Of a stretch of DNA of 33,962 bases, positions 22,431 to 29,438 are shown piece after piece. The position numbers and the translations under genes were made by a program. The DNA comes from an uncultured Ruthenibacterium sp. Lineage in GTDB: Bacteria; Bacillota; Clostridia; Oscillospirales; Ruminococcaceae. Each line of letters opens with the position of its first letter. Position 1 is the first letter of the stretch. The notes under the pieces are model-generated. The model worked only from the letters and a program-made list of their open reading frames with translations, did not search any database and was not told the DNA's origin. The stretch is from assembly GCA_910587145.1 (NCBI GenBank), contig CAJUMH010000030.1:1-33962 (forward strand), read 5' to 3'.

Positions 22431-23846
22431 ATGCAGGAACGTTCGTTCACCGCAAAGATCCGGGAGCTTTTCTCCGCGCACGATATGACGCAGGGCGAGC
22501 CATGGAAGCGTATTTTGGAGTTTGCCGTTCCCATGCTCATTGGCAATCTTGCCCAACAGCTTTACAATACGGCCGATTCCATCATCGTGGGCCGCTATGT
22601 GGGCGATAATGCCTTGGCCGCCGTCGGCAGCGCCTCGCCGATTTTAAATCTGCTGCTGGCTCTGTTTGTAGGGGTATCCACCGGTGTCGGCATTTTGGTG
22701 GCGCAGCGCTTCGGCGCAAAAGACCGGGAGCAGCTTTCCGTCGTAATCGGGAACTGCATTTCTTTGTGCGCCATCGTCTCTCTTGCCACCATGCTCATCG
22801 GCCTTGTGATTACGCGGCCGATGCTGGTGCTGCTCAGCACGCCGGATTCGATCATCGATTGGTGTGCAAGCTATCTGATCATTTATTTTCTCGGCATTGC
22901 GGGCTTTGCCTATTACAACATCCTGTCCGGCGTGCTGCGCGGCATGGGCGACAGCCTTTCGGCGCTTTTATTCCTGCTGATCGCTGCTGGGCTGAACGTA
23001 GGGCTGGATCTGTGGTTTGTGGCCGGGCTGAACATGGGCGTGGCGGGCGTAGCGCTGGCCACGGTGCTGGCGCAGACGATCTCTGCCCTGCTGTGCCTAT
23101 GGAAAATGATGCGCATGCGCGATATTTTTGATCTGAAGCTCTCTTACATCCGTCCGCGGATGGTACCCATCCGCAACATCATCCGCATTGGCCTGCCCTC
23201 CGGTATTACGCAGGCGATTTTCTCCTCGGCCATGATGGTGGTGCAGTCGCTGACCAACAGCTTTGGTGAAATGGTGATCGCCTGCAACGTGATCGTAATG
23301 CGCGTGGACGGCTTTGCCATGATGCCAAACTTCACCTTCGGCCAGACCATGACAACGTATACCGGGCAAAACATCGGCGCGCGCCGGCTGGATCGGGTGC
23401 ATCAGGGCGCCGTGCAGGGCACGGCCATTGCCGTGGGCGTATCGGCTGTGCTGACGGGGCTGATCCTTTTGTTCGGCCGCCAGCTGATGGGCCTGTTCAC
23501 ACAGACAGAGGATCTGATCGTACTCAGCATGCGCATGATGTCCATTTTAGCGGTGGGCTACATCGCGGTATCCATTACGCAAAGCCTTTCCGGCGTGATG
23601 CGCGGTGCGGGCGATACGATGACCCCGATGTGGATCTCGCTGATTACTACCGTCATTCTGCGTGTTCCCACCGCCTACGGCCTTGTGTATCTGTCGCGCA
23701 GCGAGGAATATCCCAACGGCCGGCCGGAGGCCCTGTTCGTCTCCATGCTCGTTGCATGGATTCTGGGCATGGTGATCACGATCATTGCCTACCGCTTCAG
23801 CAAATGGCGCAAGCGCATGGCGCAGGAAGAGGCCGCCGCAGCCTGA
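22431..23846 (+). CDS. MATE family efflux transporter
   Basis: 471-aa inner-membrane cation/drug antiporter with 12 predicted helices in two six-helix halves. Family signatures: ILEFAVPMLIGNLAQQLYNTADSIIVGRYVG at the first helices (split here from residue 24), ASPILNLLLALFVGVSTG, and the second-half equivalents IRIGLPSGITQAIFSSAMM and FTFGQTMTTYTGQNIGARRLDR. Substrate unknown; it belongs to the DinF/NorM-like clade common in Clostridia. Start ATG 22431 is preferred because the promoter lies at 22333-22361; ATG 22377 would add 18 residues. A strong terminator follows at 23891. Confidence 0.93.
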   Translation: MQERSFTAKIRELFSAHDMTQGEPWKRILEFAVPMLIGNLAQQLYNTADSIIVGRYVGDNALAAVGSASPILNLLLALFVGVSTGVGILVAQRFGAKDREQLSVVIGNCISLCAIVSLATMLIGLVITRPMLVLLSTPDSIIDWCASYLIIYFLGIAGFAYYNILSGVLRGMGDSLSALLFLLIAAGLNVGLDLWFVAGLNMGVAGVALATVLAQTISALLCLWKMMRMRDIFDLKLSYIRPRMVPIRNIIRIGLPSGITQAIFSSAMMVVQSLTNSFGEMVIACNVIVMRVDGFAMMPNFTFGQTMTTYTGQNIGARRLDRVHQGAVQGTAIAVGVSAVLTGLILLFGRQLMGLFTQTEDLIVLSMRMMSILAVGYIAVSITQSLSGVMRGAGDTMTPMWISLITTVILRVPTAYGLVYLSRSEEYPNGRPEALFVSMLVAWILGMVITIIAYRFSKWRKRMAQEEAAAA

Positions 23847-23890
23847 GTGCAGGCGTGCAGTGCTCTTTATCGGGTAAACATCACGCCGCA

Positions 23891-23925
23891 GCGGCAAAGC
23901 CGGGCCCCGGCTTTGCCGCATTTTT
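23891..23925 (+). terminator. Terminator of the MATE gene
   Basis: Perfect 14-bp GC-rich stem (23891-23904 with 23906-23919) around a minimal centre, followed by ATTTTT. Its tail coincides with the first unit of the downstream repeat array. Confidence 0.85.
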
Positions 23926-24070
23926 GCCGCTTGCTGCGCGATTTTGCCGTGCGCCGTGTAATTCTGCTGCACCCTGTGCAATTTTACCGTTTGCCGCGCA
24001 ATTTTACCGCGTATTCTGCGATTCTACCGGCAGCGCTCTGCGATTCTACCGGCAGTCGATTGCATTTTAA
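23918..24070 (+). repeat. Phased 20-22-bp tandem array upstream of the XRE regulator
   Basis: Eight units with consensus YGCRATTYTRCCG plus 7-9 variable bases. The ATT core falls at 23920/21, 23941, 23961, 23981, 24001, 24021, 24043 and 24064, i.e. steps of 20,20,20,20,22,21. The last unit (TGCATTTTA) overlaps the -35 box of the regulator promoter. Confidence 0.8.
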
Positions 24071-24088
24071 GGCCATTTGCGCTATGAT
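24060..24088 (+). promoter_or_regulatory. Promoter of the XRE regulator gene
   Basis: -35 TTGCAT (24060-24065), 17-bp spacer, -10 TATGAT (24083-24088). The -35 lies inside the last unit of the phased array. Confidence 0.65.
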
Positions 24089-24124
24089 GAAGCCATCCGA
24101 TGAATTTTGATGGGAGGGCAGCTG

Positions 24125-25060
24125 ATGGATTTGCAAAAGACAGGGCAGCTCATCCGCCGACGGCGCGAGGCGCGTGGGATCACGCAAAAGGCGCTGGCAG
24201 AAGCGCTGCATGTTACGGATAAAGCTGTTTCAAAATGGGAACGCTGCCTGAGCTGCCCCGATGTCGCCCTGCTGGAGCCGCTCGCCGGGCAGCTGGGCAT
24301 TTCGGTAGCAGAACTGCTGCAGGGAGAACTGCTGCAGGGAGAACTGCTGCAGGGAGAACCGCTGCAGGGAGAGCCGCTGCAGGCAAGCGCGATGCCGGAA
24401 AAGCAAAACGAACCGCTCCGAAAAATGGGCAGCCCGGATGACAGCGCCGGCCGCTGCACAGAGCATTTTGCAGGGCCGCGGCATTGTACCCCGCACGCCC
24501 TGCAGCGGCTTGCGTTTTGTACCTGCCTGCTGCTGTTTTCGGCAGCCGGCTGTATTTGTATTCTCTGTGACCTTGCTGTTTTTGGCACGTTGACGTGGTC
24601 GCGTTATCCCATTGCTGCGCTTATTTTTACAGGGGTCGTCCTTTCTCCGCTGCTGCACCGTGGGGCAAAGGGGATCCGAAGCTGCTTGATCTTGCTTTCC
24701 CTGGCGATCGTTCCCTTTCTGTTTGCCCTTGCGGCGTTTTTGCAAAGACCCCCGCTCTTTTTGCCAATCGGGCTGCGCATGGCTGCGGTTGGCCTTGCCT
24801 TTTTCTGGAGCGTCTATTGGGTACTGCATCTGTTGGCACGGCGCAGGATGCTTGCCCTCGCGCTGTGCACTCTGCTGGCCGCTTTTGTGTGCGTCGCAGT
24901 GGATCTTATCCTCTCTCGTCTCATCCAAACACCCTTTTTAGACGGATGGGATCTTTTTACAATCGCCGTATTTCTCTGCGCGGCGGCGTTTTTTCTGTGG
25001 CTGGACCAAAAAACGCGTATGCCGCACCGGTATGCCGAAAGCACTGGGAAAACGCGCTGA
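24125..25060 (+). CDS. XRE-family regulator with C-terminal membrane domain
   Basis: 311-aa protein. An N-terminal HTH (residues 5-60: TGQLIRRRREARGITQKALA, then LHVTDKAVSKWERCLSCPD) is of the Cro/CI-like type common in Firmicutes, followed by five ELLQG/EPLQG pentapeptides (63-87), a polar linker, and about six hydrophobic segments from residue 135 to 305. The layout suggests a membrane-tethered DNA-binding protein that could sense an envelope or small-molecule signal; no ligand can be inferred. Start ATG 24125 has GGGAGGG 7 nt upstream. The phased array in its promoter suggests autoregulation (inference). Confidence 0.85.
   Translation: MDLQKTGQLIRRRREARGITQKALAEALHVTDKAVSKWERCLSCPDVALLEPLAGQLGISVAELLQGELLQGELLQGEPLQGEPLQASAMPEKQNEPLRKMGSPDDSAGRCTEHFAGPRHCTPHALQRLAFCTCLLLFSAAGCICILCDLAVFGTLTWSRYPIAALIFTGVVLSPLLHRGAKGIRSCLILLSLAIVPFLFALAAFLQRPPLFLPIGLRMAAVGLAFFWSVYWVLHLLARRRMLALALCTLLAAFVCVAVDLILSRLIQTPFLDGWDLFTIAVFLCAAAFFLWLDQKTRMPHRYAESTGKTR
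24311..24385 (+). repeat. 15-bp tandem repeat inside the XRE regulator gene
   Basis: Five units at 24311, 24326, 24341, 24356 and 24371. The first three are identical (GAACTGCTGCAGGGA), the fourth has one change and the fifth three. It encodes (E[LP]LQG)n in the linker between HTH and membrane region. Confidence 0.95.
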
Positions 25061-25073
25061 AATACCCGCAGAT

Positions 25074-25131
25074 ACACCGCACCACACAGGGGCGCCCCAT
25101 GGCGCTGGCCCTGTGCGGTGTTGCTTTTGTT
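25074..25131. terminator. Bidirectional terminator between XRE gene and NifX-like gene
   Basis: Long imperfect stem: ACACCGC (25074-25080) with GCGGTGT (25115-25121), internal CACAGGG/CCCTGTG and GCGCC/GGCGC. On the plus side it is followed by TGCTTTTGTTATTTG. Confidence 0.65.
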
Positions 25132-25531
25132 ATTTGCAGGCGTGCTCCCCACAGCCATGGCTGCCGCAGGTATGCGCTTCTTCTCTGTGTTCGTGCGCGT
25201 GATGGTCGCAGTGCACGTCCGGATCGTAGGCAAGCGTGCCCGCAAGCAGCGCTTTTACAGCTTCGTCGGCCTCGCCGCTCACACCGCCATACAACCGAAT
25301 GCCCGCCTCTGCCAGAGCCGTGCGCGCACCGCCGCCAATGCCGCCGCAGATGAGCGCATCCACCCGCTGCGCCGCAAGAAAGCCCGCAAGCGCGCCGTGT
25401 CCGCTGTCGCCCGTCGGCACAACCGCGGCAGAAAGCACCGCGCCGTTTTCCGCATCATACAGTTTAAAGGCGGCAGTGTGGCCAAAGTGCTGAAAGATCA
25501 TTCCATTTTCATAGGTTACGGCAATTCTCAT
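25130..25531 (-). CDS. NifX/NifB-type (dinitrogenase iron-molybdenum cofactor-like) protein with His/Cys tail
   Basis: 133-aa protein of the NifX/NifY/VnfX fold (PF02579), found widely in anaerobes outside nitrogen fixation. MRIAVTYENGMIFQHFGHTAAFKLYD, VVPTGDSGHGALAGFL and CGGIGGGARTALAEAGI are typical. The C-terminal 30 residues form a strongly metal-binding-like tail (DVHCDHHAHEHREE, then CGSHGCGEHACK). No nif genes are nearby, so a role in iron-sulfur or metal handling is more likely than nitrogenase cofactor assembly. Start ATG 25531 with AAGGAG upstream; own promoter at 25634-25662. Confidence 0.9.
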   Translation of the reverse strand: MRIAVTYENGMIFQHFGHTAAFKLYDAENGAVLSAAVVPTGDSGHGALAGFLAAQRVDALICGGIGGGARTALAEAGIRLYGGVSGEADEAVKALLAGTLAYDPDVHCDHHAHEHREEAHTCGSHGCGEHACK

Positions 25532-25633
25532 TATTGTTTTGCTCCTTTTTTCATTGTATGCGGTGAAAGCCGCCCCAAAACCGATGCTGCCGGGCAAAGT
25601 GATCCCGGCGCTCCGGTTTTATGCGTTTTTATC

Positions 25634-25662
25634 ATTGTACCACAGCGCGCGCATATCGTAAA
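25634..25662 (-). promoter_or_regulatory. Promoter of the NifX-like gene
   Basis: -35 TTTACG (25662-25657), 17-bp spacer, -10 TACAAT (25639-25634). Confidence 0.6.
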
Positions 25663-25725
25663 GGGTCCCGCGCCTTTTGCGCAGAGCGCGGCACTTTTGT
25701 GGTGCAGAGACAGAGCATTTTCTGA

Positions 25726-25754
25726 TTGAAAAAAGCAAAGCTGTATGCTACACT
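25726..25754 (+). promoter_or_regulatory. Promoter of the DHH phosphoesterase gene
   Basis: -35 TTGAAA (25726-25731), 17-bp spacer, -10 TACACT (25749-25754), divergent from the NifX-like promoter. Confidence 0.6.
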
Positions 25755-25796
25755 AAATTCATGCCTTAGGCAGATCCTCGAAGGAGAGATACATGT

Positions 25797-26777
25797 ATGA
25801 GCCAATGGAACGAGCTTATCGAGTTTTGCAGAGAATGTCCCGTTTATATCCAGACGCACAATTTTCCAGATCCGGATGCCATCGCCTCGGCATATGGCCT
25901 GCAAAAGCTGATGGAGATGTATGGCATTCGGGCCAGACTCTGCTACGACGGAAAAATCGATAAATTGAGCGCCTCCAAAATGCTGAACGCCTTTCATCTT
26001 ACCATGTCGCCCTACGAAAGTCTTGCGAAGTACATGCATAAAACAGATCGGATCATCTGTGTGGATACACAAAAGCACGCCGGAAACACAACCGATTTTA
26101 TCGGAGACGAGGTTTCCTGTATCGACCATCACCCCACGTATGTTCCCATCAACTATCACTATCAGGATATTCGCATCACCGGAGCCTGCTCCACACTCAT
26201 TGCGGAGTATTACGCCCGGCTGGGGATAGAGCCGGACAGGGATGTTGCAACGGCACTGCTCTACGGCATCAAAATGGATACGCTGCACTTTACAAGAGGC
26301 GTCACCGAACTGGACATTCAGATGTTTGCATTCCTGTTTCCCCGTATCGATCCGCAGAAACTTGCTGATCTGGAACGCAACAATATGGAATTTGCCGATT
26401 TGAAGGCATATGGCGCCGCGATCGAAAACATTGAGCTATACGACACGGTCGGCTTTTCGAGCATTCCCTTTTCCTGCCCGGATGCGCTGATCGCGGTTGT
26501 TGCCGATTTCATCCTTGCACTGATTGAAGTAGATGTGGCGATCGTATATTGCTTTCGGGACGACGGCGTTAAGTTTTCCGTTCGCTCGGAGGATCCGTCC
26601 GTTCACGCCGGGAACCTGCTGCATGAAGCCCTGAAGGAGACAGGATCCGGCGGCGGCCACGCCTCCATGGGCGGCGGGCTGATTGGTCGAGCCCGCATCC
26701 CGGAGCTGGGGCACTATCCAGAGGATACCATCCGGGATCTGTTTCTAAACGTTCTGGCAAAGCAGGCGCAGAGCTGA
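25797..26777 (+). CDS. DHH/DHHA1 family phosphoesterase
   Basis: 326-aa protein of the NrnA/RecJ-like DHH superfamily, Mn-dependent hydrolases of oligoribonucleotides, pAp or cyclic dinucleotide products. Motif I HNFPDPDAIAS (His21, Asp25, Asp27), motif II Asp90 (CVDTQ), motif III DHH at 110-112 (CIDHHPT), motif IV near MDTLHFTRG, and the DHHA1 substrate loop GSGGGHASMGGG near the C-terminus. All metal ligands appear present. Start ATG 25797 has AAGGAG 10 nt upstream; an overlapping ATG 4 nt earlier is in another frame. It is monocistronic in appearance, and the exact substrate is uncertain. Confidence 0.9.
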   Translation: MSQWNELIEFCRECPVYIQTHNFPDPDAIASAYGLQKLMEMYGIRARLCYDGKIDKLSASKMLNAFHLTMSPYESLAKYMHKTDRIICVDTQKHAGNTTDFIGDEVSCIDHHPTYVPINYHYQDIRITGACSTLIAEYYARLGIEPDRDVATALLYGIKMDTLHFTRGVTELDIQMFAFLFPRIDPQKLADLERNNMEFADLKAYGAAIENIELYDTVGFSSIPFSCPDALIAVVADFILALIEVDVAIVYCFRDDGVKFSVRSEDPSVHAGNLLHEALKETGSGGGHASMGGGLIGRARIPELGHYPEDTIRDLFLNVLAKQAQS

Positions 26778-26796
26778 CAGGCATATCACGCCGAAA

Positions 26797-26827
26797 AGCA
26801 CGCCTTCGCCGGGGCGCTTGCCGTTTT
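26797..26827 (+). terminator. Weak terminator after the DHH gene
   Basis: Imperfect AAGCaCGCC / GGGCGCTT stem followed by GCCGTTTTT. Confidence 0.35.
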
Positions 26828-26861
26828 TGCCGCAGAGCCCGCCGATTTTCTTTTTGTTTTC

Positions 26862-26890
26862 TTGCGAAAAGCCGCAAAACATGCTACGCT
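26862..26890 (+). promoter_or_regulatory. Promoter of the DtxR-type regulator gene
   Basis: -35 TTGCGA (26862-26867), 17-bp spacer, -10 TACGCT (26885-26890). Confidence 0.5.
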
Positions 26891-26955
26891 TAAAGCAGCA
26901 ATACACATTCCGCCGCATCCGCCTTGTGCGCGGCGGGCAATAGGAGGCGCATCAA

Positions 26956-27339
26956 ATGCAGATCCGTGAATCATCCGAGGACTATCTGGAAAGCATCCTG
27001 ATCTTAAAGGAGCGCAAGGGGTTTGTCCGTTCGATCGACATTGCCAATGAAATGGATTTTACAAAGGCCAGCGTGAGCATTGCGATGAAAAAGCTGCGGG
27101 AAAACGGCTATATTGCAGTGGACGCCGAGGGGCTTATCACGCTGACGCCCGCCGGGGAAAAGATCGCCTCCAACATCTACGGCCGCCACAAACTGCTGAC
27201 AAAATTTTTTGTGCGGCTGGGCGTAAACGAAGAAACCGCCGCCGCAGACGCCTGCAAAGTGGAGCACGATTTGAGCGAGGAAACCTACGAAAAGCTGTTG
27301 CAGTATGCCGAAGCGCTTTTTGAAGCAACCGACGCGTAA
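26956..27339 (+). CDS. Metal-dependent transcriptional regulator, DtxR/MntR family
   Basis: 127-aa two-domain DtxR-type repressor. The N-terminal winged helix (1-65: EDYLESILILKERKGFVRSIDIANEM, then SVSIAMKKLRENGYI) is followed by the metal-binding and dimerisation domain with GRHKLLTKFFVRLG and DACKVEHDLSEETYEKL, the usual His/Glu/Cys ligand positions. It lacks the SH3-like domain of DtxR, as in MntR-size proteins. It should repress iron or manganese transport genes when metal is plentiful, but no transporter is adjacent, so its targets lie elsewhere. RBS GGAGG lies 8 nt before ATG 26956. Confidence 0.92.
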   Translation: MQIRESSEDYLESILILKERKGFVRSIDIANEMDFTKASVSIAMKKLRENGYIAVDAEGLITLTPAGEKIASNIYGRHKLLTKFFVRLGVNEETAAADACKVEHDLSEETYEKLLQYAEALFEATDA

Positions 27340-27353
27340 AAGGGCGGTTCATA

Positions 27354-27392
27354 CAGGGGCCGGAGAAACACGTTTCTCCGGCCCCTGTTTTT
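27354..27392. terminator. Strong bidirectional terminator
   Basis: Perfect 15-bp stem (CAGGGGCCGGAGAAA with its complement, loop CACG), followed by TTTTT on the plus strand. It separates the convergent DtxR-type and sugar kinase genes. Confidence 0.9.
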
Positions 27393-27401
27393 GGGATGAA
27401 A

Positions 27402-28487
27402 TTATCGCTTGATATCGTAGTTCATGTTCATCAAATTGCGAATGGACGCCACGTCATCGGTGATATTTCCATCGCCGTGGATCGTATGCTTGATTACACT
27501 GCTGGCCACGGCAAAGTTTATCATATCCATCGGTTTATAGTGGTTCATCATGGCATAGATCAGGCCGCTGGCAAAGGCGTCTCCGCCGCCCACCCGATCC
27601 AGAATATTGAAGGTGAAGCACTTGCTCTCGAACGTATGGCCCTGGTACCACATATAGGCCATCAGGCTGTTCTCGCTGCCGCTGTGGGCATAGCGCACAT
27701 GACGGGCAATGCATTTGAGGTTGGGATACCGTTCCACAAAGGCCTGAAACACCTCGTCCTGCTGTTCGTAGCTGGGCTGCAGGGGCACGCCGTCCTTCCA
27801 ATCTCCCTTTCCGTGGTCTTCCTCGTCGCGCCAAAGATGATACGGCTCAATGCCAAGCAGCACATCCACATAGGGCAGGCATTGCGTGCAGTAATCGCGG
27901 GCCTGCTCCCATGTCCAAAGCTTTGAGCGAAAGTTGCCGTCGAAGCTGACGGTAAGGCCCTTCTCTTTGGCTTTTACAAGACATTCCAGAACAAATTCGG
28001 CGCAGCTGGGCGAAAGCGCCGGCGTGATGCCACTGAGGTGGAGCCAGTTGAAGCCCTCCATCAGCGCGTCCAGATCTACCTTTGTAAAATCGTACTCCGT
28101 GATGGCACTGTGCTGACGGTCGTAGGTTACTTTACTGGGACGGATGCCATAGCCGGTTTCCAGATAATAAGTACCCAGCCGATGGGTAGGGGTCTCCTCC
28201 TGTGTGGAGAGAATGACGGGCGTACAATGCACATCGTTCGAGCGAAGCATGCGCACAGCGCTTTTGCCCAAAGAATTGTTGGGAACCACGCTGAAAAACG
28301 TGCTGTCGATGCCCAGATTGGCCAGAGCCAGAGCAATGTTTGCCTCGCTGCCGCCATAGCTGGCCTCAAAGCTGTTTGCCACACGGATCTTGCCATAGTT
28401 CGGCGGGGTAAGGCGAAGCATAATCTCGCCGATGGTAATGAATTTTTGCCCGGTTTGCCCCTGAAGCAAAGGATTTGAATGCTGCAT
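27402..28487 (-). CDS. PfkB family sugar kinase, 2-keto-3-deoxygluconate kinase-like
   Basis: 361-aa ribokinase-fold kinase. N-terminal FITIGEIMLRLTPPNYGKI and SYGGSEANIALALANLG bind sugar; the C-terminal PfkB signature DRVGGGDAFASGLIYAM carries the catalytic Asp. Together with LSGITPALSP and DGNFRSKLWT it resembles KDG kinases, which phosphorylate 2-keto-3-deoxygluconate from uronate breakdown. No KDPG aldolase or uronate genes are adjacent, so specificity is provisional. Start ATG 28487 with GGAGG 7 nt upstream. Its own consensus promoter lies at 28521-28549. Confidence 0.87.
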   Translation of the reverse strand: MQHSNPLLQGQTGQKFITIGEIMLRLTPPNYGKIRVANSFEASYGGSEANIALALANLGIDSTFFSVVPNNSLGKSAVRMLRSNDVHCTPVILSTQEETPTHRLGTYYLETGYGIRPSKVTYDRQHSAITEYDFTKVDLDALMEGFNWLHLSGITPALSPSCAEFVLECLVKAKEKGLTVSFDGNFRSKLWTWEQARDYCTQCLPYVDVLLGIEPYHLWRDEEDHGKGDWKDGVPLQPSYEQQDEVFQAFVERYPNLKCIARHVRYAHSGSENSLMAYMWYQGHTFESKCFTFNILDRVGGGDAFASGLIYAMMNHYKPMDMINFAVASSVIKHTIHGDGNITDDVASIRNLMNMNYDIKR

Positions 28488-28520
28488 GGCGGTTCCTCCC
28501 TGCAAGGTTTATTTACTGTA

Positions 28521-28549
28521 AGGATACGGCATTGCACCGGCAATGTCAA
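28521..28549 (-). promoter_or_regulatory. Promoter of the sugar kinase gene
   Basis: -35 TTGACA (28549-28544), 17-bp spacer, -10 TATCCT (28526-28521). Between it and the DUF1624 stop there is an unpaired-U hairpin (GGACGCG/CGCGTCC) near 28576-28600 and nothing else. Confidence 0.65.
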
Positions 28550-28660
28550 GACGGAGATCGGGAGCACAGAGGATCTGATCGCGGACGCGGCGGGAGGCCG
28601 GGCGCGTCCGGCGCGCAAAGCCATCTGAGAAAATCTGAAACGGGAAAACCTCCTTCATCT

Positions 28661-29431
28661 TTACGCAGCACCCCAATCGGCCAGCCGCGTCAACAAAAAA
28701 ACGACGGCCAGCAAAACGGGCTGATGCAGCAGATAAACGATCAGGCTGTGCCGGCCCAGCCATTCCAGCAGCGGGCAGATCCTTTTGCCGCGCAGCCATT
28801 CCTCCGCGCGCGGGCGCAAAAAGCGCCAGAAAAACATCCCCGTCCAGAACAAAAACAGCCACGGCAGAATGGGAAAATAATCTGCCGAATAAAAGCCCGG
28901 CCCCGGAAAGCCCAAAAAGAACAGCGCCGGCGATCGGTACAGCCCGCGCGGCAGCGTGGCACAAAACGCTCCAAAGTCCACGGTTCCTCTGGGAACGCCG
29001 CGCAAAAGCAAAAACAGCGCAAAGCAGCCAGCCGCTGCCGGCAGTGACGGAAGCTTTTCCAGTATACGGCGCAGCAGCGCCGTGATCAAAATCGACGCGC
29101 CGATCAGATGCAGCACGCCGAACAGGATCTGTTCCGACGGCATTACAAGCAGCGTAACGGCCGTAAGCAGCATACCGCAGCCAAATACCAGCGCGGCGCG
29201 CCGCAGCGGGCGCCGGCCATAGGGGAAAACCGCGCCCGCCACAAGCAGAAACGTCCAGCAAATGGCCTGCTGCCATCCGCGCGCATAGTCCGTTTGTACA
29301 AACCACCCGGCAGGGCGGCCAAAAACCGAAACCCAATCATAAACGCCGTGATAAGCGATCATATTCACCAGCGCAAAGCCGCGCAGCGCGTCAAACAGCC
29401 GGATGCGCCGGTTTAAAGCGTCTGCCATCAT
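28661..29431 (-). CDS. DUF1624 / heparan-alpha-glucosaminide acetyltransferase-like membrane protein
   Basis: 256-aa polytopic membrane protein. The N-terminus RIRLFDALRGFALVNMIAYHGVYDW matches the DUF1624 (HGSNAT-like, YeiB/acyltransferase-3-related) family, with a conserved His and Arg. About seven hydrophobic segments follow, ending WLGRHSLIVYLLHQPVLLAVVF, which is the typical last helix. The family transfers acyl groups across membranes in a few studied cases; the substrate here is unknown. It starts 7 bp after galK (ATG 29431 or 29428, AGAGG upstream) and is presumably co-transcribed, hinting at modification of a galactose-containing glycan (inference). Confidence 0.83.
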   Translation of the reverse strand: MMADALNRRIRLFDALRGFALVNMIAYHGVYDWVSVFGRPAGWFVQTDYARGWQQAICWTFLLVAGAVFPYGRRPLRRAALVFGCGMLLTAVTLLVMPSEQILFGVLHLIGASILITALLRRILEKLPSLPAAAGCFALFLLLRGVPRGTVDFGAFCATLPRGLYRSPALFFLGFPGPGFYSADYFPILPWLFLFWTGMFFWRFLRPRAEEWLRGKRICPLLEWLGRHSLIVYLLHQPVLLAVVFLLTRLADWGAA

Positions 29432-29438
29432 GCGCCTC

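Noticed and set aside
24311..24385. CRISPR-like array
   Set aside because: Units are directly abutting 15-bp repeats without spacers and lie in a coding frame.
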